Source of the DNA: Deltaproteobacteria bacterium
GTDB lineage: Bacteria; Desulfobacterota; Deferrimicrobia; Deferrimicrobiales; Deferrimicrobiaceae
Length of the DNA: 11,860 nucleotides
Assembly (NCBI GenBank): GCA_017889845.1
Contig: JAGGAJ010000040.1
Span: 1 to 11,860, forward strand
Direction of reading: 5' to 3'
This document shows positions 1 through 10,175 of this stretch, one piece after another. The translations under genes were made by a program, and so were the position numbers. Each line of letters begins with the position of its first letter. The first letter of the stretch is position 1. The notes under the pieces were generated by a model. That model saw nothing but the letters and a program-made list of their open reading frames with translations, was not told the origin of the DNA and ran no database searches.

Positions 1-2007
1 ATGGTGCTGGTGATCGCCGGGAACGTGGACCCGGAAACGTCGCGGCCGCTGGTCGAGAAGACCTTCGGCCAGCTGCCGCGGCAGCCGGTTTCGGAGGCGA
101 AGATGCCAGCGGAGCCGCCGCAGACGGAGATCCGCGTCGTCCTCAAGGAGAAGGACGCGCGGCGCGTCTACCTCGAAATGGGGTTCCACGGCCCCTCGAT
201 GAGGGACCCGGACGTGTACGCGTGGGACCTGTTGTCGATGATCCTCGGCAGCGGCGAGACGTCCCGCCTGGTCCACGCAGTGAAGGACCAGAAGGGGCTT
301 GTCGATTCGGTGGACGCATCCTCCTACACCCCCAGGGACCCGGGGCTCCTGTTCGTGGGGGGGATCATGGCGCCGGAAAAGGCCCGGGAGGCGCTGAAGG
401 AGATCCTCCTGGAGACGTTCCGTCTCGCCGCCGCCCCGCCGGAGGGGCCCGAGCTGGCGCGCGCCAAGACCGCGACGGAGACCGACTTCCTGTACTCGCT
501 GGAGTCCCAGTCCGCCCTGGCCCGCCACGTGGGCTTCTACGAGACCACGCTGGGCGACGCGGCCTTCGAGCAGGTCTACCTCCGGAAGATCCGGGCGGTC
601 ACCGCCGCCGACATCCTCGCGGTGGCGAAGAAGTACCTCGTTCCGGGAAACCTGACGGTCGCCGCAGTCCTGCCCACGGGGCAGGGGGGCCTGCTGACGG
701 TGGAAGAGATCCGGAAGATCGCGGGAGAGGCGTACGCCGAGGGGGCGGCGTCGCCCCCGAAGCCGGACGGGGGGAGCCGTGTCGTCGAGGAGGTCCTCCC
801 CAACGGGATTCGGGTGATCGTGCGGGAGAACCGCGCAGTCCCCGTGGTGGCCGTGGAGGCGGGATTTCTCGCGGGGACCCGGGGAGAGCCGAAGGAAAAG
901 GGCGGCGTTTCCGGGCTGACCGCCGGGATGCTGACGAAGGGGACGAGACACCGCACCGCGCGGGAGATCTCCGAGGCGGTGGAGAACATGGGTGCGTCCC
1001 TCGGCGGCTACTCGGGGCGCAACTCCTTCGGGCTGCAGGGGAGGTTCCTGCGGCGCGACTTCGAGCCGGGTTTCCGCCTCTTCGCCGAGTCGCTGCGGGA
1101 GCCGACCTTCCCGGCGGAGGAGCTGGAGAAAAAGCGGCGCGAGACGCTGGGGACCCTCAAGCAGCAGAAGGACCAGCTGACCCAGTGGACCTTCCTCCTC
1201 TTTCTCGCCGCCCATTACGGGGAGCACCCGTACGGGAGAAATCCCGCCGGAACGGAGGAGTCTGTCCGGGCGATGACGCCGGCGGACCTGAAGAGCTACT
1301 ACGAGCGGTGGGCGGACCCGCGGAACATGGTGATCGCCGTCTCGGGGGACGTCGGGGCGGAGGAGGCGCTGGCAGCCGTCCGGAAGGCGTTCTCGGACTT
1401 CCCGGAGCGGCCGGGGTACGAGCCGCTGGGCGCACTGCCCGTGCCGGCCCCCGCCGGGGTCCGCAAGGCGGAGGAGCAACGGGAGAAACAGCAGGCCCAC
1501 TTCGTCATCGGCTATCCCGGGGCGCGCTTCACCGACCCGGATCGGTACTCCCTCGACGTGCTGGGGTCTGCGCTCGCCGGCATGGGGGGCCGCCTCTTCG
1601 TCAACCTGCGGGACAGGAAATCCCTGGCGTACTCCGTCACCTCCTTCTCCTCGGAGCAGGTGGACCCCGGTTTCTTCGCCTTCTACATGGGGACGAGCGC
1701 GGACAAGCTCGATGTGGCGGTCGCCGACACCCTGAAGGAGATCGGGGACGTGAAGAAGGGCGGCATCACGCAGGAGGAGCTCGATCGCGCGAAGAAGTGG
1801 ATGATCGGGAGCTACGAGATCGGGCTCCAGAGCAACGCCTCCTACGCGGGAAAGATGGTGTACAACGAACTGTACGGGGTAGGGTACGAGGAGACGTTCC
1901 GCGCGCCGGAGGCGATCGCGGCGGTCACCCTTTCGGACGTCAACCGGCTGGCGGCTTCCGTCCTCGACACGGAGAAATACACCATCGCCATTCTGCGAGG
2001 AAAATAG
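1..2007 (+). CDS. Two-unit M16 family zinc peptidase (pitrilysin/processing-peptidase type), 5'-truncated by the window
   Basis: Residues 1-250 read as the C-terminal lobe of a first M16 unit, and about 258-668 as a complete second unit. The frame is open at base 1, so the ATG there is probably an internal methionine. The N-terminal lobe, expected to carry the zinc motif HxxEH, lies outside the window. In the second unit the HxxEH position is degenerate: G305-L-T-A-G309 within a KGGVSGLTAGMLTKGT context. That unit keeps the R537...Y544 pair (LRDRKSLAYSV). The matching place in the first unit has K95 and D102. In bacterial M16B enzymes one unit supplies zinc and the other the Arg/Tyr pair, so this pattern fits an active fused enzyme. 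No signal peptide can be assessed. Members are usually periplasmic or envelope-associated and degrade peptides; the substrate here is unknown. The pump operon starts 93 bp downstream on the same strand. Confidence 0.9.
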   Translation: MVLVIAGNVDPETSRPLVEKTFGQLPRQPVSEAKMPAEPPQTEIRVVLKEKDARRVYLEMGFHGPSMRDPDVYAWDLLSMILGSGETSRLVHAVKDQKGLVDSVDASSYTPRDPGLLFVGGIMAPEKAREALKEILLETFRLAAAPPEGPELARAKTATETDFLYSLESQSALARHVGFYETTLGDAAFEQVYLRKIRAVTAADILAVAKKYLVPGNLTVAAVLPTGQGGLLTVEEIRKIAGEAYAEGAASPPKPDGGSRVVEEVLPNGIRVIVRENRAVPVVAVEAGFLAGTRGEPKEKGGVSGLTAGMLTKGTRHRTAREISEAVENMGASLGGYSGRNSFGLQGRFLRRDFEPGFRLFAESLREPTFPAEELEKKRRETLGTLKQQKDQLTQWTFLLFLAAHYGEHPYGRNPAGTEESVRAMTPADLKSYYERWADPRNMVIAVSGDVGAEEALAAVRKAFSDFPERPGYEPLGALPVPAPAGVRKAEEQREKQQAHFVIGYPGARFTDPDRYSLDVLGSALAGMGGRLFVNLRDRKSLAYSVTSFSSEQVDPGFFAFYMGTSADKLDVAVADTLKEIGDVKKGGITQEELDRAKKWMIGSYEIGLQSNASYAGKMVYNELYGVGYEETFRAPEAIAAVTLSDVNRLAASVLDTEKYTIAILRGK

Positions 2008-2046
2008 ACGGCACGAATACTGCTCTCCCTGTGAGGAAACCCGGGT

Positions 2047-2066
2047 TGTTGCACTATTTTGCAACA
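2047..2066. promoter_or_regulatory. 20-bp perfect inverted repeat upstream of the efflux operon, candidate operator
   Basis: TGTTGCA and TGCAACA form perfect 7-bp arms around a 6-bp AT-rich spacer (CTATTT). The repeat lies in the 93-bp gap between the M16 gene and the tolC-like gene, about 35 bp before its start codon. A third GTTGCA occurs at 2071-2076 in direct orientation. The size and symmetry suit a dimeric repressor of the TetR or MarR kind, which often control RND pumps, but no regulator gene is in the window. No T-run follows, so a terminator is less likely. Confidence 0.45.
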
Positions 2067-2088
2067 CCCCGTTGCATCTTCCGCTCAT

Positions 2089-2094
2089 AAGGAG
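2089..2094 (+). promoter_or_regulatory. Ribosome binding site AAGGAG that fixes the tolC-like start
   Basis: AAGGAG stands 6 nt before the ATG at 2101. This favours that start over an in-frame TTG at 2059, which would add 14 residues in front of the signal peptide and lies inside the inverted repeat. Confidence 0.75.
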
Positions 2095-2100
2095 ATTCCG

Positions 2101-3504
2101 ATGGCCGTATCCGGTCGCCCGTCTTCCCCGGCCGTTCACGCCGGCGTGGCGCTCGTCCTGTTCTGCTGCGCGGTCCTCCCGGCGCTTCCCTCTCCCGCCG
2201 GAGCGATGGAGGCGGTCGATTTCCGGCAGGCGGTGGCCCGCGCCCTCCGGGCGAACCCCGCGGTGGCCGCCGCGGGGCATGACTACGCCGCGGCGCAACA
2301 GGACGTCGAGATTGCCCGCGGCCGCTACCTCCCGGATCTGGGCTTCGGCCTCCGGTTCCTCCGCACCGACATCCCCGCCGAGGCGTTCGCCCTCACGCTC
2401 AACCAGGGGAAGCTCCAGTCGTCGGACTTCCAGGACGTGAACAACTTCAACAACCCCCCGCCCCGGAACGACTACATCACCACCTTCACCCTCGAGCAGC
2501 CTCTCTTCGTCCCCCGCGTGTACCTGGGGCACAAGATGGCCCGCACGGAGGCGGAGGCGAAGGGACTCGATCTCTCCCGGACGAAGGAAGAGACGGTCTA
2601 CCGGGTCCTCGCGGCGTACCTCGACGTCCTGACGGCGAAGGCGTACCTTTCCGTCGCGGAGCGGGGGCTTGCCGACGCCAGGGAACATCAGCGGCTGGCG
2701 GAGGTCTCCGAAGGCGCGGGGACCGGCTTGTCCTCCGACGCCCTGCGGGCGAAGGTGTCCGTCGCCGCGGCGGAAGGGGGCCAGGTGACCGCGGAGAGCC
2801 GGCTCGAGCTCGCCCGCCGGGGCCTCTCCCTTGCGATGGGGGAGATGAACGCCACCCCGGTGGACGTCACGGGACCGCCCCCCGTGTTCCCCGATGCGGG
2901 ATCCCTCGAGGAGCACCAGGCCTCCGTGGCGAAGCGCGCGGACCTGCGCGCCGTCTCGATGCGCGTCGCGAACGCCGGGAACAGCGAGGATCTCCGGAAG
3001 TCGGAGTACCTTCCCAGTCTGGGCCTTCTCGGGGCGTACCAGCTCGACGCGGAGAAGAATCCCTTCGATCCCGACAACCAAAGCTGGAAAGTCGGCGTGG
3101 GACTCACCTGGAACGTGTTCGACGGGCTGCGGCGGGAGTCCGGCGTGTCCCGCGCGGCGTCGGAGCGCCGGAGGGCGGAGGAGCAGTACCGGGGGGAGAA
3201 GGACCAGGCGGCGTACCATGTGGTCCAGGCGTACCTGGGGATCCGGGAGGCGCAGCGCCGGGCGGTGATCGCCCGCGCCGCGGTGGAGGCTGCGGAGGAG
3301 GGGGTGCGGCTGATCCGGAACCGGTACGAGAACCAGATCGGCCGGTTGATCGACGTGCTCGACGCGCAGACGGCGCTCGACCGGGCCCGCGCGGAGGCGG
3401 TGAGGGCGGAGAACGACGTGAGCCAGTCCCACGCCCGGCTGATGTTCGCCGCGGGGACGCTGCTTTCCTGGGCGGTTCCGGAAGGGAAGGAGAACGGACG
3501 ATGA
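2101..3504 (+). CDS. TolC-family outer-membrane efflux channel
   Basis: This 467-residue protein should form the trimeric outer-membrane beta-barrel and periplasmic alpha-tunnel of the pump encoded with it. Residues 1-35 are a Sec signal peptide with hydrophobic core GVALVLFCCAVL and likely cleavage after SPAGA. Two OEP repeats follow, roughly 37-235 and 265-460. They show the family's long amphipathic helices and strand segments. Examples are NDYITTFTLEQPLF in repeat one, and SWKVGVGLTWNVFDG followed by NRYENQIGRLIDVLDAQ in repeat two. The asparagine-rich loop with DFQDVNNFNNPPPRNDY is common in this subfamily. No lipobox cysteine is seen after the signal peptide, so it does not look like a lipidated OprM type. 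Its stop overlaps the adaptor start (ATGA), indicating translational coupling. The family call is firm; the exported substrate is not known. Confidence 0.93.
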   Translation: MAVSGRPSSPAVHAGVALVLFCCAVLPALPSPAGAMEAVDFRQAVARALRANPAVAAAGHDYAAAQQDVEIARGRYLPDLGFGLRFLRTDIPAEAFALTLNQGKLQSSDFQDVNNFNNPPPRNDYITTFTLEQPLFVPRVYLGHKMARTEAEAKGLDLSRTKEETVYRVLAAYLDVLTAKAYLSVAERGLADAREHQRLAEVSEGAGTGLSSDALRAKVSVAAAEGGQVTAESRLELARRGLSLAMGEMNATPVDVTGPPPVFPDAGSLEEHQASVAKRADLRAVSMRVANAGNSEDLRKSEYLPSLGLLGAYQLDAEKNPFDPDNQSWKVGVGLTWNVFDGLRRESGVSRAASERRRAEEQYRGEKDQAAYHVVQAYLGIREAQRRAVIARAAVEAAEEGVRLIRNRYENQIGRLIDVLDAQTALDRARAEAVRAENDVSQSHARLMFAAGTLLSWAVPEGKENGR

Positions 3505-4678
3505 GGGGGGCTGGGGGGATGGCCGGTTACGGTGCGCGCGCGGCGGCGGTTTTCTCGGCGGCGTTGCTGCTCGCCGCATGCGGGGAGAAGGCGAGGCACG
3601 GGCAGGAAGCGGTCCCCCGCCCCGTGGTGCAGGGGGTTGAGATCATAACGGTGCAACCGGTCCCGCGGGAAACGTCCGTGGAGGCGGTGGGGACGGTCCG
3701 GGCCCGGACGACCGCCGCGGTCGCGCCGCAGACGATGGGGCGGCTGACCGCGGTCCTCGCCGGGGAGGGCGCGCGGGTCGAGGCGGGTGCGCTCCTGGCG
3801 ACCATCGACGACACGTCCGTCCGCGCGCAGCTCGCCTCGGCGGAAGGGGGCGTTGCGGAAGCGGAGTCGGCGCTGGAGGAAGCCGGGCGGGCGGTCGCCC
3901 AGGCCGAGGCCGGGAGGTCCCTCGCGGAGAAGACGTACGACCGGTACAGGAAGCTCGTCGCGGAGAAGGTGGTCACGCCGCAGGAATTCGACGAGGTCGA
4001 GACGCGCAGGACCGTGGCGGTGCAGGAGCACGAGCGGGCGGTGAAGAGGGGGGAGCAGCTTGCCGGCCGGCTCGCCCAGGCAAGGGGTCAGGCCGACGCC
4101 GCGCGGGCGGCGCTGGGCTGGACGAGGGTGACGGCGCCGTTTTCCGGCGTCGTGGTGGAGAAGAGGGCGGACACGGGTTCGATGGCGGTTCCCGGCGTGC
4201 CGCTCTTCCTGCTGGAGGACCCCGGGCGGCGCCGCATCGAGGCAGCCGTCTCCGAGGCGTACCTCCCGCGGCTCAAGGTCGGCTCCCCGGTCCGCGTGCT
4301 CCTCGACGCCGGCGACGGCCGGGAAATCCCCGCGGCCGTCACGGAAGTCGTCCCGGCGATCGATCCCGTCACCCGGACCTTCCTGGTCAGGGCGGACCTG
4401 CCGCCGGGGACGGCGCGGACCGGGCAGTCCGGACGCGTCCGGTTCGCCGCCGGCGAGGGATCGGCCCTGACCGTGCCGGAGCGCGCGGTCACCCGCGCCG
4501 GGGGAGGCGACGGGGTGTTCGTCCTGTCCGGCGACAACGTGGCGCGCCTCTCCCCGGTGACGCTCGGCGCATCGGACGGCGACCGGGTGGAGGTGCTGTC
4601 CGGGCTTTCGCCAGGCGCGCGGGTGGCCGTGTCGCCGGTGGACCGGCTCGCCGACGGCGACCGGGTGGAGATCCGGAA

Positions 4679-4682
<4 letters not shown>
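3501..4682 (+). CDS. RND efflux periplasmic adaptor (membrane fusion protein), lipoprotein
   Basis: This 393-residue HlyD/AcrA-type adaptor links the RND permease to the outer-membrane channel. Residues 1-27 are a lipoprotein signal with lipobox LAAC, so Cys27 should be lipidated and hold it to the inner membrane. The first lipoyl half spans about 72-105, an alpha-helical hairpin 106-205, the second lipoyl half 208-240 (TRVTAPFSGVVVEKR), a beta-barrel 241-320 and a membrane-proximal domain 321-393. The hairpin tip DRYRKLVAEKVVTPQEFD (147-164) matches the TolC-docking RLxxxxxVS pattern, with Thr159 where Ser is usual. The start is the ATG overlapping the tolC stop; AAGGAG lies 8 nt upstream at 3487-3492. 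Met7 (3519) is a possible alternative start with the same lipobox. Its end overlaps the permease start (GTGA). Confidence 0.93.
4667..4670 (+). promoter_or_regulatory. Ribosome binding site GGAG for the GTG start of the RND permease
   Basis: GGAG sits 8 nt before GTG at 4679, inside the end of the adaptor gene. No ATG occurs in frame before residue 56, which is already past the first membrane helix. The GTG in the GTGA overlap is therefore the only sensible start. Confidence 0.65.
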
Positions 4683-7918
<3,236 letters not shown>

Positions 7919-7927
7919 AGCACGAAG

Positions 7928-7973
7928 GGCGCTTCCCTGAGACGGCGGGGTAACCCCTCGCCGGGGGAGCGCC
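7928..7973. terminator. Strong hairpin between converging genes, possible bidirectional terminator
   Basis: An outer stem pairs GGCGCTTCCC (7928-7937) with GGGGAGCGCC (7964-7973), ten pairs with one G-U. Inside it, GGCG at 7944-7947 pairs with CGCC at 7959-7962, and GGG/CCC pairing follows around a short loop. It fills most of the 65-bp gap between the stop codons of the RND permease (+) and the TPR lipoprotein (-). Neither side has a clean T-run, so it may stop transcription only weakly, act with Rho, or mainly protect 3' ends. Confidence 0.5.
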
Positions 7974-7983
7974 GTGCCGTCGC

Positions 7984-8673
7984 CTATTTCGGCAGCGGGG
8001 CGGGGGGGATCTTCTTCAGGTTCTCGAGCTGGGTCGTTGCGGTCCGGATGGACTTTGTCGCCTCCACGTTCCCGGGGTCGTAGGCGAGCACCGTCTTCCA
8101 GCTGGCGATGGCCGCCTGGATGTTCCCCTTCCGGTATTCGAGCAGCCCCTCCTCCATCAGCCACGCGGTGAGCCGGTCGACCTGCCCCTGCACGTCGGCC
8201 CGGGTGAAGGGGTACTCTTTCGGCTTCGCCGCCGGGTGGTTCATGTAGCGGAGCGTGCCCATCCAGCGCTTCCCGGCGTCCTCCAGCTTCCCCTGCTCGT
8301 ACGCCGCGTCCCCGTTCCTCTTCAGCGCGAGGACCACCCCGTCGAACTCCCGGGAGACCCCGGGATGGCCGGGCTCCTCCTTCCAGGCAACGAAGAATAG
8401 CTCCAGGGCACGCTCGAGGCCTCCCTCCCGGAGGGCAGCCGTCCCTTCGGCAAACGCCTTGTCCGCGCCATAGACGGCGGGGGCTTTCGGAGGCTCCACG
8501 GATGGTTCCCTGGAAGGGGCTTCGGGCGGGGGCGCGGGAGGTGCCGGCATCGCCTCCGGCTCCGCGGGAGGCGCCGGAATCGCCTCCGGTGCGGCGGGGG
8601 GTGACGGTTTCGCCGCGGCGCACCCGGAAAGAAGGGCGGCGACCAGGAAGACCGGAAGGAACCGCCGTCTCAA
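7984..8673 (-). CDS. TPR-repeat lipoprotein with proline-rich linker (TTG start)
   Basis: The most sensible start is TTG at 8673, which overlaps the upstream phosphodiesterase stop (TTGA). It gives 229 residues beginning with a compact lipoprotein signal, MRRRFLPVFLVAALLSGC, with lipobox LSGC and lipidated Cys18. A longer reading to 8934 is only open frame through the neighbour gene. Residues 19-65 are an Ala/Pro/Glu linker containing two copies of a ten-residue unit around PEA(I/M)PAPPA. Three TPR-like helix pairs follow at about 70-103, 116-143 and 172-205 (for example GLLEYRKGNIQAAIASWKTVLAYDPGN). The start is preceded by a weak GAAGAG with a 9-nt gap, so translation is probably coupled to the phosphodiesterase. 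Ala19 at +2 does not suggest inner-membrane retention, so the protein is probably in the outer membrane, facing the periplasm. TPRs imply protein binding; the partner is unknown. Confidence 0.8.
   Translation of the reverse strand: MRRRFLPVFLVAALLSGCAAAKPSPPAAPEAIPAPPAEPEAMPAPPAPPPEAPSREPSVEPPKAPAVYGADKAFAEGTAALREGGLERALELFFVAWKEEPGHPGVSREFDGVVLALKRNGDAAYEQGKLEDAGKRWMGTLRYMNHPAAKPKEYPFTRADVQGQVDRLTAWLMEEGLLEYRKGNIQAAIASWKTVLAYDPGNVEATKSIRTATTQLENLKKIPPAPLPK
8541..8600 (-). repeat. Two-copy 30-bp tandem repeat coding the proline-rich linker
   Basis: Positions 8541-8570 and 8571-8600 agree at 24 of 30 bases by direct reading. They encode two ten-residue units of the type PEA(I/M)PAPPA(E/P) in the TPR lipoprotein. 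The repeat is in frame, so copy-number change would lengthen or shorten the periplasmic tether without breaking the gene. Confidence 0.6.
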
Positions 8674-10070
8674 AGGGCCATGCTCTTCAACGTGGCCTCG
8701 TCCATCGGCGGGAGCTCCCGGACCATCCTCGCGAACTCCTCGGCGAGCTCCGGGGAGAACTGGGTTCCCTTGAAGCGCAGGATCTCCTCCAGCGCCTCCT
8801 CGGTCGAGAGGGCTTCCCGGTAAGGCCGGTCGGTGGTCATGGCGTCGAAGGCGTCCGCCAGGGAGATGATCTGCGCGTGCGGGGGGATCTCCGCTCCCTT
8901 CGTGCCGTCCGGGTACCCATCCCCGTTGTACCATTCGTGGTGCGCCCGCACCACCGGGATATAGCGCTGGAGGAACGGGGCCATCCGGAGGATGTCCGTG
9001 CCGTCGGCGGGGTGGCTCCGCATCTGCTCCACCTCGGCACGGGTGAGGCGATCCTCCTTGAGGAGCACGTCGTCCGGTGTCTGGATCTTCCCGAGGTCGT
9101 GGAAGATCGCCGCCCGCTCGAGGTGCATGAGCTCCTCCTCATCCATCCCGAGCCGCCGCCCCAGCTCGCAGGAGAGCTTCGCAACGCGGGTGGAGTGCCC
9201 CAGCGTGTACGGGTCGCGGGCGTCCAGCGACGCGGCGATCACGCGGACCATGCTGATGTACGCCTCTTCCAGTCGCCGGGCCTGCTCCCGGAGGCCCGCC
9301 TTCTGGGAGAGGATCGTCTCGGCCATCCGGTTGAAGTTCCGCGTGAGATCGCCCAGTTCATCGGATATCCGGACAGGGATGGGGCGGAACGTCTCGGCGG
9401 TGCCGAGGGAGAGGACCGCCTCGTGGAGCCGTTTCACGGGTGTGGTGATGAGGGAGGCGAGCACCAGCGTGCCGAAGAACGCGATCCCGAGGATCACGGC
9501 GGAGGTGGCGACGATCCGGCGCCGGAGGGAACGCTGTGCCACCGAGAGGCCCTCCGTGGAGAGGGCGAGGGCGACGGTGCCCACGCGTTTCCCGGCGAAG
9601 GCGATCGGGGTCGTGTACTCGATGAGGTTCCGGCCGTCCCTCGTCACCTCGTCCGCCCGGGTCTCGGCGAAGATTCCCCGCGGGCTTGAGGACTCGGGAG
9701 CCGAAAAAGGCTTACCGTGCTCGGAGATCCGGTCGTGGGCCACCACCACGTCGGAAACGTCTCGGATGGCGACGAAGACGATGTCCGGGGCGCTCGCCCG
9801 GGTTTCCGCGGCGAGCCGGTCCAGCGCGAGCCGGTCCCCGGACAGGAGGGAGTACCCCGCGGAGAGGGCTACCACACGCGAGATCGCGGCTCCCCGCTGC
9901 AGCAGGTCGCGGCGCAGGGCGAATTCCGTGATCTCCGTGACGGCGTACGCCACGGTCACGATGAGGAGGAAAACGAGGGGGAGCAGGAATCCGAACAGTT
10001 TCATCCGGATCCCGGGGGAAAACCTTCTCCGCTCCCCCCCTTCCCACATGGGGGTGTCCGATCCGCTCAT
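8670..10070 (-). CDS. Membrane HD-GYP cyclic-di-GMP phosphodiesterase with periplasmic sensor and HAMP domain
   Basis: This 466-residue protein should degrade cyclic-di-GMP in response to an envelope signal. TM1 is about 24-45, a Cache-like periplasmic sensor about 46-183 (ending in the typical GKRVGTVALALSTEGL), TM2 about 186-208, HAMP about 205-258 and HD-GYP about 270-450. The metal and catalytic set looks complete: H292, H324-D325, G327-K328, H353, H377-H378, D384-G385-Y386-P387 and D406. The GYP motif is intact (NGDGYPDG), which argues for true c-di-GMP activity rather than a plain HD hydrolase. The start is uncertain: ATG 10070 lies only 11 nt from a perfect TATAAT and has no clear Shine-Dalgarno, while Met8 (10049) and Met23 (10004) are alternatives. 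Its stop overlaps the start of the TPR lipoprotein, so the two probably act together. No response-regulator receiver domain is present. Confidence 0.93.
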   Translation of the reverse strand: MSGSDTPMWEGGERRRFSPGIRMKLFGFLLPLVFLLIVTVAYAVTEITEFALRRDLLQRGAAISRVVALSAGYSLLSGDRLALDRLAAETRASAPDIVFVAIRDVSDVVVAHDRISEHGKPFSAPESSSPRGIFAETRADEVTRDGRNLIEYTTPIAFAGKRVGTVALALSTEGLSVAQRSLRRRIVATSAVILGIAFFGTLVLASLITTPVKRLHEAVLSLGTAETFRPIPVRISDELGDLTRNFNRMAETILSQKAGLREQARRLEEAYISMVRVIAASLDARDPYTLGHSTRVAKLSCELGRRLGMDEEELMHLERAAIFHDLGKIQTPDDVLLKEDRLTRAEVEQMRSHPADGTDILRMAPFLQRYIPVVRAHHEWYNGDGYPDGTKGAEIPPHAQIISLADAFDAMTTDRPYREALSTEEALEEILRFKGTQFSPELAEEFARMVRELPPMDEATLKSMAL

Positions 10071-10081
10071 GGCAAGACTAT

Positions 10082-10087
10082 ATTATA
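10082..10087 (-). promoter_or_regulatory. Perfect -10 box (TATAAT) of the HD-GYP gene promoter
   Basis: Read on the minus strand the hexamer is TATAAT, inside an AT-rich patch that stands out in this GC-rich sequence. It lies 11 nt before the ATG at 10070, which would put the transcript start only about 5 nt before the codon. No good -35 is seen at 16-18 bp; the nearest sequences read CCGTTT or ACCGTT. An activator or a leaderless message is possible. Confidence 0.5.
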
Positions 10088-10163
10088 AGAGACACCCGGT
10101 GTGGAAACGGTTCCGGTGAAGATTCGGTTCGCGTCTGCCGTATTAACCGTGTGACTACGTAAC

Positions 10164-10169
10164 GGGAGG
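10164..10169 (+). promoter_or_regulatory. Ribosome binding site GGGAGG of the secreted-protein gene
   Basis: GGGAGG lies 6 nt before ATG 10176. It supports that codon as the start and this small gene as truly translated. Confidence 0.75.
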
Positions 10170-10175
10170 TGTGCG

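Larger units (their letters stand above)
10071..10175. promoter_or_regulatory. Divergent intergenic promoter region
   Basis: These 105 bp separate the HD-GYP gene (-) from the secreted-protein gene (+) and must hold both promoters unless upstream read-through exists. Besides the TATAAT on the minus strand, the region has two direct CCGGTG copies (10096-10101 and 10113-10118, 17 bp apart). A small dyad GGAA-ACGG-TTCC (10103-10114) lies between them. A TATTAA at 10141-10146 could be the plus-strand -10, but no matching -35 is clear. Confidence 0.4.

Noticed and set aside
2047..2066. Inverted repeat as a terminator of the M16 gene
   Set aside because: The stem is only 7 bp, is not GC-rich and is followed by CCCC rather than a T-run.
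222..2090. Plus-strand 622-codon frame overlapping the M16 gene
   Set aside because: The composition is almost entirely Gly/Arg/Pro/Ala and no motif is recognisable. It is an out-of-frame shadow of the M16 coding sequence.
2059..2100. Upstream TTG start for the tolC-like gene
   Set aside because: It lies within the inverted repeat, has no Shine-Dalgarno and would put 14 polar residues before the signal peptide, whereas ATG 2101 has AAGGAG at the right distance.
2688..4031. Minus-strand 447-codon frame opposite the tolC-like and adaptor genes
   Set aside because: Low-complexity Arg/Ser/Pro-rich translation spanning two well-supported genes on the other strand, with no homology signature.
8674..8934. 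N-terminal extension of the TPR lipoprotein to 8934
   Set aside because: It would overlap about 260 bases of the HD-GYP domain and place a lipoprotein signal in mid-protein. The TTG at 8673 gives a normal signal at the N-terminus.
8502..9689. Plus-strand 395-codon frame opposite the HD-GYP gene
   Set aside because: No ribosome site or domains, and the minus strand carries a complete set of HD-GYP catalytic residues over the same bases.
10150..10163. Palindrome-like GTGACTACGTAAC just before the secreted-protein ribosome site
   Set aside because: The symmetry is imperfect and short, so it is not distinguishable from chance.
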